Source: Cyclospora cayetanensis (lineage: Eukaryota; Apicomplexa; Conoidasida; Eucoccidiorida; Eimeriidae). From it: 64,000 bases of DNA. Where the stretch lies: positions 310,001 to 374,000 of the forward strand of contig NW_020312048.1 in NCBI RefSeq assembly GCF_002999335.1. The letters are read 5' to 3'. A program made the position numbers and the translations under genes. Shown in pieces: positions 50,801-60,699 of the stretch. Each line of letters opens with the position of its first letter. Position 1 is the first letter of the stretch. The notes under the pieces are model-generated. The model saw only the letters and a program-made list of their open reading frames with translations. It was not told the origin of the DNA and searched no databases.

Positions 50801-51060
50801 CGGGGCTGTTCCGTATGATTTTAAAGTCAGCAACCACCTGTATCGCTAGAGGGACTCAACGAGCTCTCCAGTCCACGGAGTTGTATGGACAGAACCCAAG
50901 GAAAACAAGCAGGAAATTATGGAAAAACGGCGCTCGATTTTGTGCTGCGAGCTTGTAGATTCGGTCCTGATGGACCTGCGGAATTTACGAGGTTTATGAG
51001 AAGGCGACCAACTAAAGGGCCTTCCTGCTTAGTAGCTAGAACCACGTGCCATCCTCTCAC

Positions 51061-52898
51061 GAATTCATGCTCTTCCTAATCAGGCAGTTTTTACGGAAGC
51101 TTGAAACGCCAAATAACTCTCAGTATTAGCACCCTTTACAGCTTACAAATTCCCATGCTTGTGTACAGAATTCGACACGCAGGCGAGTTGGCCGTGTAGG
51201 GACGCAAAGTTCCCACGGACCCTCAGAGGTGCTTAAATCTAGGACTATTGAGCATCGAAAACACGCTAGGCAAAATTTCCTCACGAAATGGGCTGGAAAG
51301 CGCAAGCTTTAGTGGTTTACGCAGTTGCGGAGGGTTTCGCTGCTTGTGGGAGAATAAACGCCTGTTTCTTCACAACGAGCCGCCAGATATGGTATTCCTG
51401 GGGTTCCTTGGAAAATAACCTTCCCCAGTCAATTCTCTTCCTGAAACAGCTAAGTTGAGCTATGTGTTTTGCTTAAAGCGTTCCTCATTGATTTTTTCGC
51501 GATGGTATCTGCACTCAGATTCGAGCGTAGGCACTCCCAGACATGTGTCCCTACATGTCTCCCTATGCTTCTTCGCTTCTTTAAGTTATGGGAAAGGAAT
51601 TTACTGCATTCATCAAGCTTTTTGCATGAAGACGTTGCTATATGACGCCCAGGCGCACCGCTGAACTAGTGTACATTAGGAAACCCATTGCAGACTTTGC
51701 TTAGTGTAAGTTATCTCATAGCAGGAGGCATACACATTTTGACGATAGCGAGCCATTCGCACCGCTGTGGTTGTGTTGGTTCCTCCCCTCAGACGTTTTT
51801 GGATGGTGTGTGTGCCTTCTTTCCCGTCTATTTCACATGGGCACTTATGCACACTTTGCTTTTATCGTCAGCACTGCTTTTCAGCGTCTACTTGCCCGCG
51901 AAATGGTGATAGGTTGGAAGCACCTCTGCTGTCCTATACACATATTGTCTCAGCTAACTGGTATGGTGGAAAAACGAACCTCCTTATGACATGAGGGCAA
52001 ATGTAGCGCTTTTACTAAGAGTCTGGCCAAGGCAACAGTTGGTCGCAAGGGCCGAAAGGTAGTTGGGCCCGCCACATACCACGGCAAGTTCGAGAATGGA
52101 CGCTTTCTTGCCAAATATTATCATCACATTATGTAATTTAAGCACACTGCACCTCACTCCCTTCCAGGATAGCATCGAGATATTTTGAGGAGCGCGATCA
52201 AATAACTATACTTTCATAGAACACACACGTGTGCATCCTCCGGTCATCAAAATGCCTTCTGTCGCTATGTCATACAAATAGAAGCCAAAGGAATATTCGA
52301 GCTAAGGAGCTAAAAGGGGGAAAGGGCGTCTGGCCTTCAAGATGTCCGTGTGCACTCTCTTTCTAGTCGAAGCGCTTCATGGCACTTCGTGTGCATTGCA
52401 TTCTTGCAAATGTTGCCGCAGCAGTTGTATCAAGATGAGGATTGCTGCTAAAGGTGCAAGTCTGAATGAAATGCAAATATCCTGTTGGAATCGATGGGTC
52501 TCAATCCCACAGCTTTACAATGTGACTGGCAGGTACACATGTAGTGTCTAGAGAGACCGATAAGCCAGACGCCGATCTTTGTCCGATGAAGCCCAAAGCT
52601 GGAATAGACAGGCTACGATAACTACGCTGGTAGTACTAGAAGGTTGGGAATGAGCATTTTTGTTAGTCCATGGCAGTGCCTTTGACAACGAGAGACAAAG
52701 CCCCCATCCCACAGGCGTCCCGCGACGGCACTGCTGAATGGCTTTGTCTGAGGAAGAGGTCCTGCATGCATTTGTAATATATACTGCAATCACAAAAATC
52801 TTGTACGCACTGCAAACTTGCATGTACTTCGTGCAGCTGCCGCGCTAATTCTTCCCTCCTTTTTCCCTCAGTGCTGTAGCCCCGGCGCACTCACAGAC
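51061..52898. other. Intergenic region 5' of the DP1/REEP gene
   Basis: No supported gene. It may contain further degraded element sequence. An intron acceptor-like CCTTTTTCCCTCAG at 52858-52871 raises the possibility of an upstream exon of the DP1-like gene. Confidence 0.4.
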
Positions 52899-53399
52899 AT
52901 GGCATTCACTATTCTCGGCCCCATTTTGGGGTCTCTGTTGTGCTTCTCTATTTGCTTCGTGTATCCGGCGTCTCTGACTTTTCAGCTATTGTTGAAGGAG
53001 AAGGGGGTACCTTGTGGGGCCCTGAACAATGACCATCTACAGCATGTGGTATTCTGGATACTCAGCTCTTGGATTTGTTGCATGGAATCCTTTCCACCCA
53101 TCGCACTTCTTTGCCAGTATATTCCGCTTTACTATGAGATCAAGTGTGTGCTTTTCTACTGGCTCGCTTCACCCCAGTTCAAAGGAGCAGGCTGGCTCTG
53201 GCTGAATGTACTCAACCCCGCCTACGAGAAGGCCGCCCCAGTGTGTTCCCAAATGTATAGCGAACAATGCCATCCGAAGATTAAAAGTGCTATAGAGAAG
53301 GTTATAGGGACAATCGTAGGCAGGAGGGCTCAGCAGTCCGAGGCCTTCAATAAGAGCCGACAGCCGTCAAAGACCACCGATACCGCAAAGGCTGATTAG
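52899..53399 (+). CDS. TB2/DP1/HVA22 (REEP/Yop1) family ER membrane-shaping protein
   Basis: Family members insert hydrophobic hairpins in ER tubules and bend the membrane. The ORF from the ATG at 52899 gives 166 residues, close to Yop1 (about 180). Seen: an N-terminal hydrophobic hairpin (LGPILGSLLCFSICFVYPAS), then HVVFWILSSWICCMESF, then IPLYYEIKCVLFYWLASPQFKGAGWLW, each block written here in parts no longer than the family core: family members have the same order Y-P-x-x-S, W-x-x-Y/F-W, P-x-Y-x-x-x-K and W-L-x-x-P-x-x-x-G. A polar Lys/Ser-rich tail follows. The frame is open further upstream but lacks an ATG, so either 52899 is the start or an upstream exon joins at the acceptor near 52871. 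Converges on SURF1. Confidence 0.85.
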   Translation: MAFTILGPILGSLLCFSICFVYPASLTFQLLLKEKGVPCGALNNDHLQHVVFWILSSWICCMESFPPIALLCQYIPLYYEIKCVLFYWLASPQFKGAGWLWLNVLNPAYEKAAPVCSQMYSEQCHPKIKSAIEKVIGTIVGRRAQQSEAFNKSRQPSKTTDTAKAD

Positions 53400-54076
53400 A
53401 CCAGCTGTGTTAAATGGATTTCCTGCACGATGCTTCGCATCACCTCGTCACTACCTTGAGCTCGGTATGGTGTATATGACCCACCGATTTACGAGTGAAG
53501 GTGTCGCTCCATGGACTTTCACGTCGTACCATGAAGGACAAAACCAATTCACCAGTGCAGATTCTTCTTAAGTCAGCTATATACATGGAATGGATAAATT
53601 ATTGGCCGTGTGGCTACATGGGGCATTTCGGGTATAGCATGGATGTACGGAATTCATTGCTGAACCCAGCTCACAGCAGACGCGGAATTGACGTTGACAG
53701 ATGCCTCGTACCCTCAGAGAGTCATATGCCAACAGGTGTCCGGTGAAAGAGGAGCCTACATTCTGGGTTACCTCTGGGTACGGGAACCGTTGATAGTGGC
53801 GTGGGTTGCTTCTACTATAGGCGAATTTTCGAGGGATCATGATGCATAGATATCGATTGTGCGGGCGGTACGTAGCTAGTGTACTACAACATGGTGGTAT
53901 GCAGAAATTCGGCTCCTGTTTTTGAACTGGTCCTGCTTGACCGTTAGGCAGGCGCAGCCCGCTGTGCAGTTGACTGCACCTGCCATGAGAAGGGATCCCA
54001 ACTGCGGCGCAGCAGTAACTCAGCGCAACGATCCCGTATGAAAAACGAGATGCTCGGCGTTTTTTCGCACTTTTCC
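53400..54076. other. Convergent intergenic region between DP1-like and SURF1
   Basis: Holds the two 3' UTRs. No coding sequence is supported. Confidence 0.45.
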
Positions 54077-55975
54077 TCACCAACGCCACCTGGACACCTC
54101 GATTAGTTTGTACACAGTCATCGCTGCAGTGCACAACCCCATTAGAAACCACTGGCACGCATAATTGAAATGTGTGTGCTCGTCTGCGTAGAAAAGTAAG
54201 TAGTCCGCCTTCTGTTTGTGTTGGTAGTTCATGAATCTATTCGCGACGTTGCAGCTGCTCCCTGTACGTGCTGCATCGGCTTCTGGCTGATGTAGCACAT
54301 CGTCGTCATACACTATAGAGTAGGCATTCACCATTAGTAGAGCTGCCTCAGCACGATTCGGAATGCCAGGAGTTGCCTTCGCGAGATCCCTAGGGTTTAG
54401 AACGTGGAATTGGCCATCGTGAGGGCGATTTTTCAGCATCAACGACTTGAAACTTGAGTTGGCCACCTCCCCCGGCTCTAGAATGCCTCGGACTATTACG
54501 TGGCCTACGGGTTCCGTCCTGCTCCCTGCGAGCAGTTGCAACTGCTCCATCCGTTGCTGTGCACCGTAGTCCACGTACTGATATCTGGAATTCAGTTGTT
54601 GCATTTCATCCACCTGTCTCTCGGGCTGCTGCATCGCTGCTGTTTTCTGGCGCGCGAGCTGCTGTTGCTGCTGCCGCACAAGTGCAAACAAGTCATTATC
54701 CTCGATGGCAGCTTTGGGAAATGGAGGAAGCTTTGCAAGCTTGACTGGTAGGTGACCCTTATTTACAAGTATCACACATCCATCTTTCAGACGTAGTGGC
54801 GACACCACGCAGTATCCGGGGGTCCCTACTTCCAGTCCAGGCCGGGGTCCTACTAGCAGCTCTGTGGTGCTGTCCAGGACGCCATGAAGCACTACTGGGG
54901 TGTATGCCCACGAAGCCACTGCAGCTTCAATAGCATCTTCAGAGGCCGCTGCCAACAAATGGCCACTGCGATGCCCCTTTGTTCCTACAGGTCCTGCTGC
55001 ACCTTCCTGATGCTGAACAATATCTAAGTTGTCATCAAGCGCATGGTTTACTAATGAGGTACCGAGTGTTTTCCGATGGGACGCGTATACACCGGAGCTT
55101 GCACTTGCTGGTTCTGCAACGTGGGCATCTGGTTGGATGTGGCTTGCGCTTTCTGCTGCTACTTCCGTTTGATGCCGGCGCTCTTTACTGTAGGCTGCGG
55201 CTTTCAGAGTCCATGGGAAAGGTGAAGAAGTAACCACAGTGGGCTGCGTTGCAAGGTGGCTTCTCCTGTATTCGATAAGCTGCTTCTTTTCTTCCATGCG
55301 GCGCAGCTGCCAGAACCCCAATGCCACCAGCACGGAGGTAAAAAGGCCACCACCTAAAGCCAAACGCAACCTCTCACCTTTGCGAATTCCGTACTGTCGA
55401 TTCCTCACTACTCGCAAAACTGGGGAACTGACTCTGTGGGCGTCTTTGGCAGCAATGATGCGCACGATAATGCCGCCATCCACCTCTTGCGGCGAGGGGT
55501 ACTTGGTTTCTGACTTCGAAAGGATTGCAGCATCCTCCGGTGTGCAAGGGAGCAGCCTCTGCCCTGGCATTGTACGCCCTCGAGCAACAAAGGGAATGGG
55601 TGAGAATCCCCAAAATGTTGCAGCGGATTTATCACACTTTGACGCCACCACCAGGGGGTGCCTATCTCTTGGTGCTGCAGTCGCTGCTGTGGCCTTCTGA
55701 GGAAGCTTGGTGTCTCCCGATTCTATCCTCTGCGCTTCGCCGGTAGGCCCTTCTTCACATGACTGATTACCTCCTAAGGTACTCTTAGAGTCTTTTGGCA
55801 ACTTGTGACCAATTTCTGAGACTCCAGCTTCTGCCGTGCAGCGCTCACCATGGTGGTAATAAGCTACAGGCAGAAGCGTGATGCGGCCGGCCCTGCAATT
55901 CCCAACCATCCCAACCAGCTGCGGGGCACTTAGAGGCTTTAGTAAAGTTTGACACCCCAACAGTAATTCAAACAT
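54077..55975 (-). CDS. SURF1: SURF1-like cytochrome c oxidase assembly protein
   Basis: Inner mitochondrial membrane factor for complex IV assembly. Single-exon ORF of 632 residues from the ATG at 55975. The family core is present: TM1 with VALGFWQLRRMEEKKQLI (about residues 214-235), WAYTPVVLHGVLD, LLVGPRPG (about residues 374-380), PGYCVVSPL, VILVNKGHLP, HVIVRGILEPGE, a FHVLNPRDLA block, and the C-terminal HTHFNYACQWFLMGLC with TM2 (the family has N-x-H-x-x-Y-x-x-T/W-(W/F)). The protein is about twice the usual 300 residues because of a roughly 200-residue N-terminal extension, an insertion of about 110 residues after TM1 and a Gln-rich insertion (near 54600-54700). The frame is open to a stop at 55997-55999, which is also the end of the small ORF described next. 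Confidence 0.9.
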   Translation of the reverse strand: MFELLLGCQTLLKPLSAPQLVGMVGNCRAGRITLLPVAYYHHGERCTAEAGVSEIGHKLPKDSKSTLGGNQSCEEGPTGEAQRIESGDTKLPQKATAATAAPRDRHPLVVASKCDKSAATFWGFSPIPFVARGRTMPGQRLLPCTPEDAAILSKSETKYPSPQEVDGGIIVRIIAAKDAHRVSSPVLRVVRNRQYGIRKGERLRLALGGGLFTSVLVALGFWQLRRMEEKKQLIEYRRSHLATQPTVVTSSPFPWTLKAAAYSKERRHQTEVAAESASHIQPDAHVAEPASASSGVYASHRKTLGTSLVNHALDDNLDIVQHQEGAAGPVGTKGHRSGHLLAAASEDAIEAAVASWAYTPVVLHGVLDSTTELLVGPRPGLEVGTPGYCVVSPLRLKDGCVILVNKGHLPVKLAKLPPFPKAAIEDNDLFALVRQQQQQLARQKTAAMQQPERQVDEMQQLNSRYQYVDYGAQQRMEQLQLLAGSRTEPVGHVIVRGILEPGEVANSSFKSLMLKNRPHDGQFHVLNPRDLAKATPGIPNRAEAALLMVNAYSIVYDDDVLHQPEADAARTGSSCNVANRFMNYQHKQKADYLLFYADEHTHFNYACQWFLMGLCTAAMTVYKLIEVSRWRW

Positions 55976-55996
55976 CCTTCTGGTTGCCAAAGAGAA

Positions 55997-56636
55997 CTAC
56001 TTCTTAGGACTGTCTCGGCGGGGTGGCGATGACTTCCGCTTGCATTCCGCCGCTTTCTGTGGAAACAAACACAGAACGCGCAAGAATGCATCAGCGGTCC
56101 GTATTAAACAGTTTTTCGTGAAAACAAAGAACGACAAACTACCTAGTCATCTCGCATAAACTAAAGTTTTCAGCGTGCAACTGCTAGTGTTTTTTAAGTA
56201 GATACACAAGTGAGCTCCGCTAGCGTGCGGCTACCATAAGGCCCTTCAGGATCTGCAAATGCATACTAGACCCTGTGTATATATACATACATGCGTGTGT
56301 GTGTGATCCAAATAAGTGAGTGAGTAAGTACTCTGGGCCACTTACGATTGCTGCAGTGGTCACCCTTCTGACAACTTCTTCAGCGCGCTCCGAGGATACA
56401 ACGGCAAACCTCTGAAAAACCGGGCTACGCTGAGTCGGCACACAACCCACAAGCGTATTTGGATATGTGCAGGGGACTGTGTTGGGAAACTTCCAGCAAT
56501 ATGGTGACGGTACGCCTGCACATCGAGTGGCACATGCGGGACCAAACAAACTCACAACGAGAACTCGGTAGATGTGATCGCTCAGATGACGCTGCGCCAA
56601 CGCATGCAGCGTCCGAAATATGCCATTCATATTCAT
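55997..56636 (-). CDS. Small spliced ORF just upstream of SURF1, function unknown
   Basis: Three exons join in phase 0: 56636-56556, 56411-56346 and 56056-55997, giving 68 residues. It starts MNMNGIFRTLHALAQRH, has RFAVVSSERAEEVVRRV in exon 2 and ends in a basic tail (KRKSSPPRRDSPKK). Splice sites are good (GTT|GTGAGT, TTTTTCAG|AGG, ATC|GTAAGT, CCACAG|AAA). The stop TAG lies 21 nt upstream of the SURF1 ATG and in the same frame. It could be an independent small gene, the 5' part of a longer gene with more exons upstream, or 5' UTR exons of SURF1 that happen to be open. I do not recognise the family. Confidence 0.35.
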
Positions 56637-59600
56637 CTTTAAAACTGTAGACAACGAACGCAGCAACGACGCATTGCGTGTTGGTATGTCAGCCAGAATA
56701 CCGGAAGGGGCGCCACAATCTGGCTGACAACTGCAATCTGATACGTGCCGTGCTGAGGCGTTTACTCGGATTTCAACACAAAACAATGGGCAAAGTGCGG
56801 CTTGTTGCGCACCCGTTGTCCGGCATTCATTTAGCCTTGACAAGGAATTGGATAGAGTCGAAACCAATGCCCAGATAACGGGTATATGCCACCTCGTAAA
56901 AGTCGTGATCCACTACTTGAACATCCCCGACGGCTGATGGCTCCACAACGATACATATGCGCATCAAAGGCGAGCCAGAGATGTGAAGAGCGAAGCTGAG
57001 AACTGCGTTGCTACACCATTCATATAAACACAGCCAGAGTGCACGTAAAGTCACCTCTGATAAGACGAGAATAAAGCCGCACTTCGCTGAATGCAACACA
57101 CGTAAAAACTCCAACACTAGCACGTAAAGTAAAGAAAAAGAATACGCTGGACTCCAGCGCAGGGGTAGGATGAGAGGGGTAGTCAAGTTGATCAAACTAT
57201 AGCTCCCCCTCGATCAATCAAAAGTACTGTTATTCAAAACGAAAAGGCTGGATTCAGGTGAAAACTAAGTGAAAACTCCATTTGGGAGCCCTCACTATTT
57301 GTATTGTGCATGCAGCCCCAGATGTGTACCTGTAGAGTTGCTGCACTCTAGACTTCCTTATGAAAATAGCTACAAGACTTACAAAACGATGATGATGTCC
57401 TTGACAGTAATTCAGCACAAATTTCAAAATCTCAAATTATACTCTAAGTGCTTCTCGGCAGCAAAATGGAACAGGGGCCACATTAGTGCTGAGCAACTGG
57501 CGTTAAAAGAATCTGTGCATAGGTTAGGATTCGCCATGCTCATTCGGTGGAATCTTGATCGCAGGTCCCACCCTTAGCGCTGCGTGAAGTCTCTTCCTGA
57601 TACAGGGTGACAAAAGCTATGGAGCACTACCTGCGACGCAATGCTCGCTTTGTATGCGCAGCAAGACACTTAACTACAAGCTCGATGCAAACTTAGTACG
57701 AAATTGCTGGTTCTCAAAAAGATTTAAGCCTTCTACAGACTTTGCTTCTTAGTTCTCCACATTGGGGAAAAGGGACAGATGGGTTGAGCGCAGCTGCTCA
57801 CTCTACTCTCTCCGAGCCTTTGTCTCTAGAACATACAAACAAATGAACACCACAGAGAGAGAGAGAGAGGAAGGGACAGAGAAATGTAGAGAGAAAGAGT
57901 CTTCTTGCATCAATTAAAGAGTATTTTGCAAAAAATATGCATGTACAGACAAAGCAGCTAGTCAATTCTGTAATAATTCTAATTAAGAAAATGCAGCGTA
58001 GTAAGAAATGTTTGAGCTCACGTTAGCCTGCTACGTCCTCTTCACGCGTTTAAAGAACCACATTCTCCTGTTCTGTGCTTAAACGTGGGGACCAATCGCG
58101 TATAGTACAATCGAGAACTTCTCGAGGCTTCAACACGGCGCAGGCCTGTTGAAAAATGTGCAAACGAGGATAGCAAGAAGTGTACAAGAAAGATGCACAC
58201 TGATACCAACGACTAACGGGGGGCCGAACCAGCACCACCGCAGGGACGAAAAACCTTGCTATTGTCAGAGCGGTGAAATATGTGAGCCTCCTTCTATGGG
58301 AAAACAAGATACAGCTCAAGTCTCTATGGAGAATCAAAATTTACACCAAGTAAGCAGTACATATGCCCCCACACGAAACGATGGGTGAAGGCATATGTAG
58401 CCGGTCCATGCAGAGCCATTAAATTCCACGACCCAAAAGAGGCATATGGAAGAATGTCGAGGGAATATGCCTGAGAGTGCCTTCCCGTAACTTTGACTGT
58501 AGCAAGGACCTTGACAACGCCGAATGGAAACTTCCTAGTGACCATAATATAAGCTTGCTGGTTCTGGCAACGCATCCCCTGGGGAAGGACAGTTATTAAG
58601 GAACGCAAGGGAAACTGTCGACGGCGAGTAGCGATGTGAAACAAGCAGAGGGTCGAATAGACCCGCAGGCAGCCAAGCCCGCAATAGCTCTTTTTTAAGC
58701 AACCGGGGCAGGTATTTCTCTCCCTCCCCCGCAATTCAGTAGAACTTTTCCATCTGGTGTATCATCCACCTTGAAGATTCATAGAATCAAGCACCTACAC
58801 GGATGGCAATGACCCAGGACAGCGAAGAGTATCGTTTAAAGCGGTTAGCGTTCATAAGCAAGCACAGCTGCAGAATACCCCGGGCGGCGAGGCCAGCCAC
58901 TGCTTCTCCGTCAACCACTGAGGCTGACCCTCCCCACCTTATTTCACTTAAAAATCCAGTGTAGTGTGCCCTTGGCCCTCAATATTCCTAATATCCAGTA
59001 TTTCCACAGGTGTCTAAGACCGTCACTTTTCCAAAGGGTCACTTTTCTGCCTGTTAAAGGTACGAGTAAATAGGGGATATTTGGCACTTGCCGTAGGAGG
59101 CCGATACTGAAAGCTCAGCGGAATCTCAAACTTTAGGGAGACTGACAGAGTAGGAAGGAGCATTTATTAGAGAGAGGATTGCGAGTGGTCTCGTCCATCT
59201 AGCAACTAGCTTCTTCATTTGACCAACTTCCAGTGCACTTCATAAGGCCTAGCGGCCCACCAGGACCTTATCTTCAGGCTGGGACGATACAGCTAGCCGC
59301 CGCTTTCCATAGTGCCGTCCTTGTCTCTCTAAGGCTTTGCTCATACATTTGCATGCATTAGGCAACCGCCCTCCAAAATCCCTCTGCCACCACGGGTGGT
59401 TGCTGACCTCGAACCAAAGGGTCCAAGGCAGGATGATCCGAAGAGGCTCAGTGTAGCCAGGGGATGCGGGAGCACGACAGGTAGACGCATATATTAGTGT
59501 ATTATAAGCCTACTGAGTACACAAAGAAACTCTGAGCCGATTGAATTTATGTGAGCATAGAGTTGAAAATACTGCAGGAGGGTAGGGTTGGCGCTCCAGC

Positions 59601-59990
59601 CTGCGTCGGCTTCCTGTTCCCTGAAGTACTTCCCTTTGCTCATCAAGCAGAGTGCCAGCGCTAGGCTAAAACCTTTTGGTAAACTTCTGCGGCGCTTTGT
59701 AAGCACCCGAAATTTTAGATTGAAGGACACCATCTCGCACAATAAAAGCACATGCACTGTTGATGGGCTCTCTGGCGCCGTGTGGTATACCCTAGTCCCT
59801 CTGTGCTTCTGCTTTTGTCCACTATAGACGATAGACTAGGACTAGATGAGATAATTCTCACGCCCATAGCTTCTCAATACCGACTTTGCCCTTCATTTCC
59901 ACCCGAAGACGGATAAGCTTGAATCACTTGAGTATGCATATCGCCTCATTGCAAAGTACTGTCAGCTTGATTAAGGGAAAAAATGTGTTT
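56637..59990. other. Gene-poor region 5' of SURF1 and the small ORF
   Basis: No gene supported. The 122-codon minus-strand frame at 57195-56827 and the 136-codon frame at 58734-58324 have no motif. The region may contain upstream exons of the small ORF. Confidence 0.4.
57854..57870. repeat. (GA)n microsatellite
   Basis: About eight GA dinucleotides, followed by a further purine-rich stretch to 57898. Confidence 0.85.
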
Positions 59991-59999
59991 ATTTGTCCA

Positions 60000-60600
60000 A
60001 TAGATGCTATAGGGGCTTGTAAATATTCGAAGTACTTAAAGGCCGACGTGGTGCCTCTTTAGCTGCCCCGCGCCCCTCAGGTCTGAAGCTCTTCGGCGCA
60101 CGGGCAGGGGAAGAGGGCAGCGCCTGAGAGATACCCAGAAACTATCAATTAGGCTTGCATTAAGCGTGGATCCAAACGTCTCCCCACGGAGACCTCAAAT
60201 GGGGCATTATACATGGTAGCACACCATGGCTATACTGCGGCTGATATTTGCTTATCCACTGGATGTAGGTGCAATGGAATGTCGGATTCCTTACAACAGT
60301 CGCCGGTTTGCAAGCAAGCAACTTGAAATTTCGATAGGTTGAATATTTTTGGTACCAGTCCGCTGGAAAAAAATTGCTCTCTGGAGATGAAAGTTGACGA
60401 TGACGGAATGCCTGCTGGGGAGGTACTGGCCGGCCTGTCGTTGATGTGAATGCAGTGAGTCCCTAGATTACACAGCAGCACACTTTGTAAAATGTCTGAG
60501 GATGTGTCGGTGAGGCTATGCCAACTAGAAAAGTAAGAGGGCTAAGAGGAGGGTCAATAACTCGAAGATTTATTAAGCCGGTTAGAGATGCACTGTCCTT
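60000..60600 (+). repeat. LTR-like repeat, copy 4, 5' of a Ty3/gypsy relic
   Basis: Shares a CGGGCAGGGGAAGAGGGCAG block (near 60101), GCTTGCATTAAGCGTGGAT (near 60153), CTCCCCACGGAGACC (near 60180), CCACTGGATGTAGGTGCAATGG (near 60256) and GCCAACTAGAAAAGTAAGAGG...GAAGATTTATTAAGCCGG (60518-60582) with copy 3 at 46 kb and in part with copies 1 and 2. The 5' edge is not clear; the GTGTAGC hairpin is not seen. Confidence 0.6.
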
Positions 60601-60699
60601 GAAATCCCTCAAAAAACGAACAAGGCAGTGCGATGCTTGATATCGGAGCTCAGAAGAGATCTGGTGCATTTGACGCAACGTCAACTACGAAGTAGGGAA

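Larger units (their letters stand above)
46800..51060 (+). mobile_element. Decayed Ty3/gypsy LTR retrotransposon, relic 1
   Basis: Remnants appear in the order gag-like, protease region, reverse transcriptase, integrase, broken by stops and frame changes. 46910-47075 reads as a gag/capsid-like helix-rich segment (QTYDTLVNDG, LGEELLSLVVHLV). A region at 47455 resembles the pre-protease stretch of relic 2 at 62040 at the nucleotide level. RT lies at 49241-49735 and integrase at 50240-50800; they are listed separately. The order of domains fits Ty3/gypsy rather than Ty1/copia, where integrase precedes RT. RNase H is not recognised and may be deleted. No 3' LTR copy is recognised between 51060 and 52900. 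The element is inactive as it stands. Confidence 0.7.

Noticed and set aside
56827..57195. 122-codon minus-strand open frame upstream of the small ORF
   Set aside because: Hydrophobic and low complexity, with no conserved block or clear link to the downstream exons.
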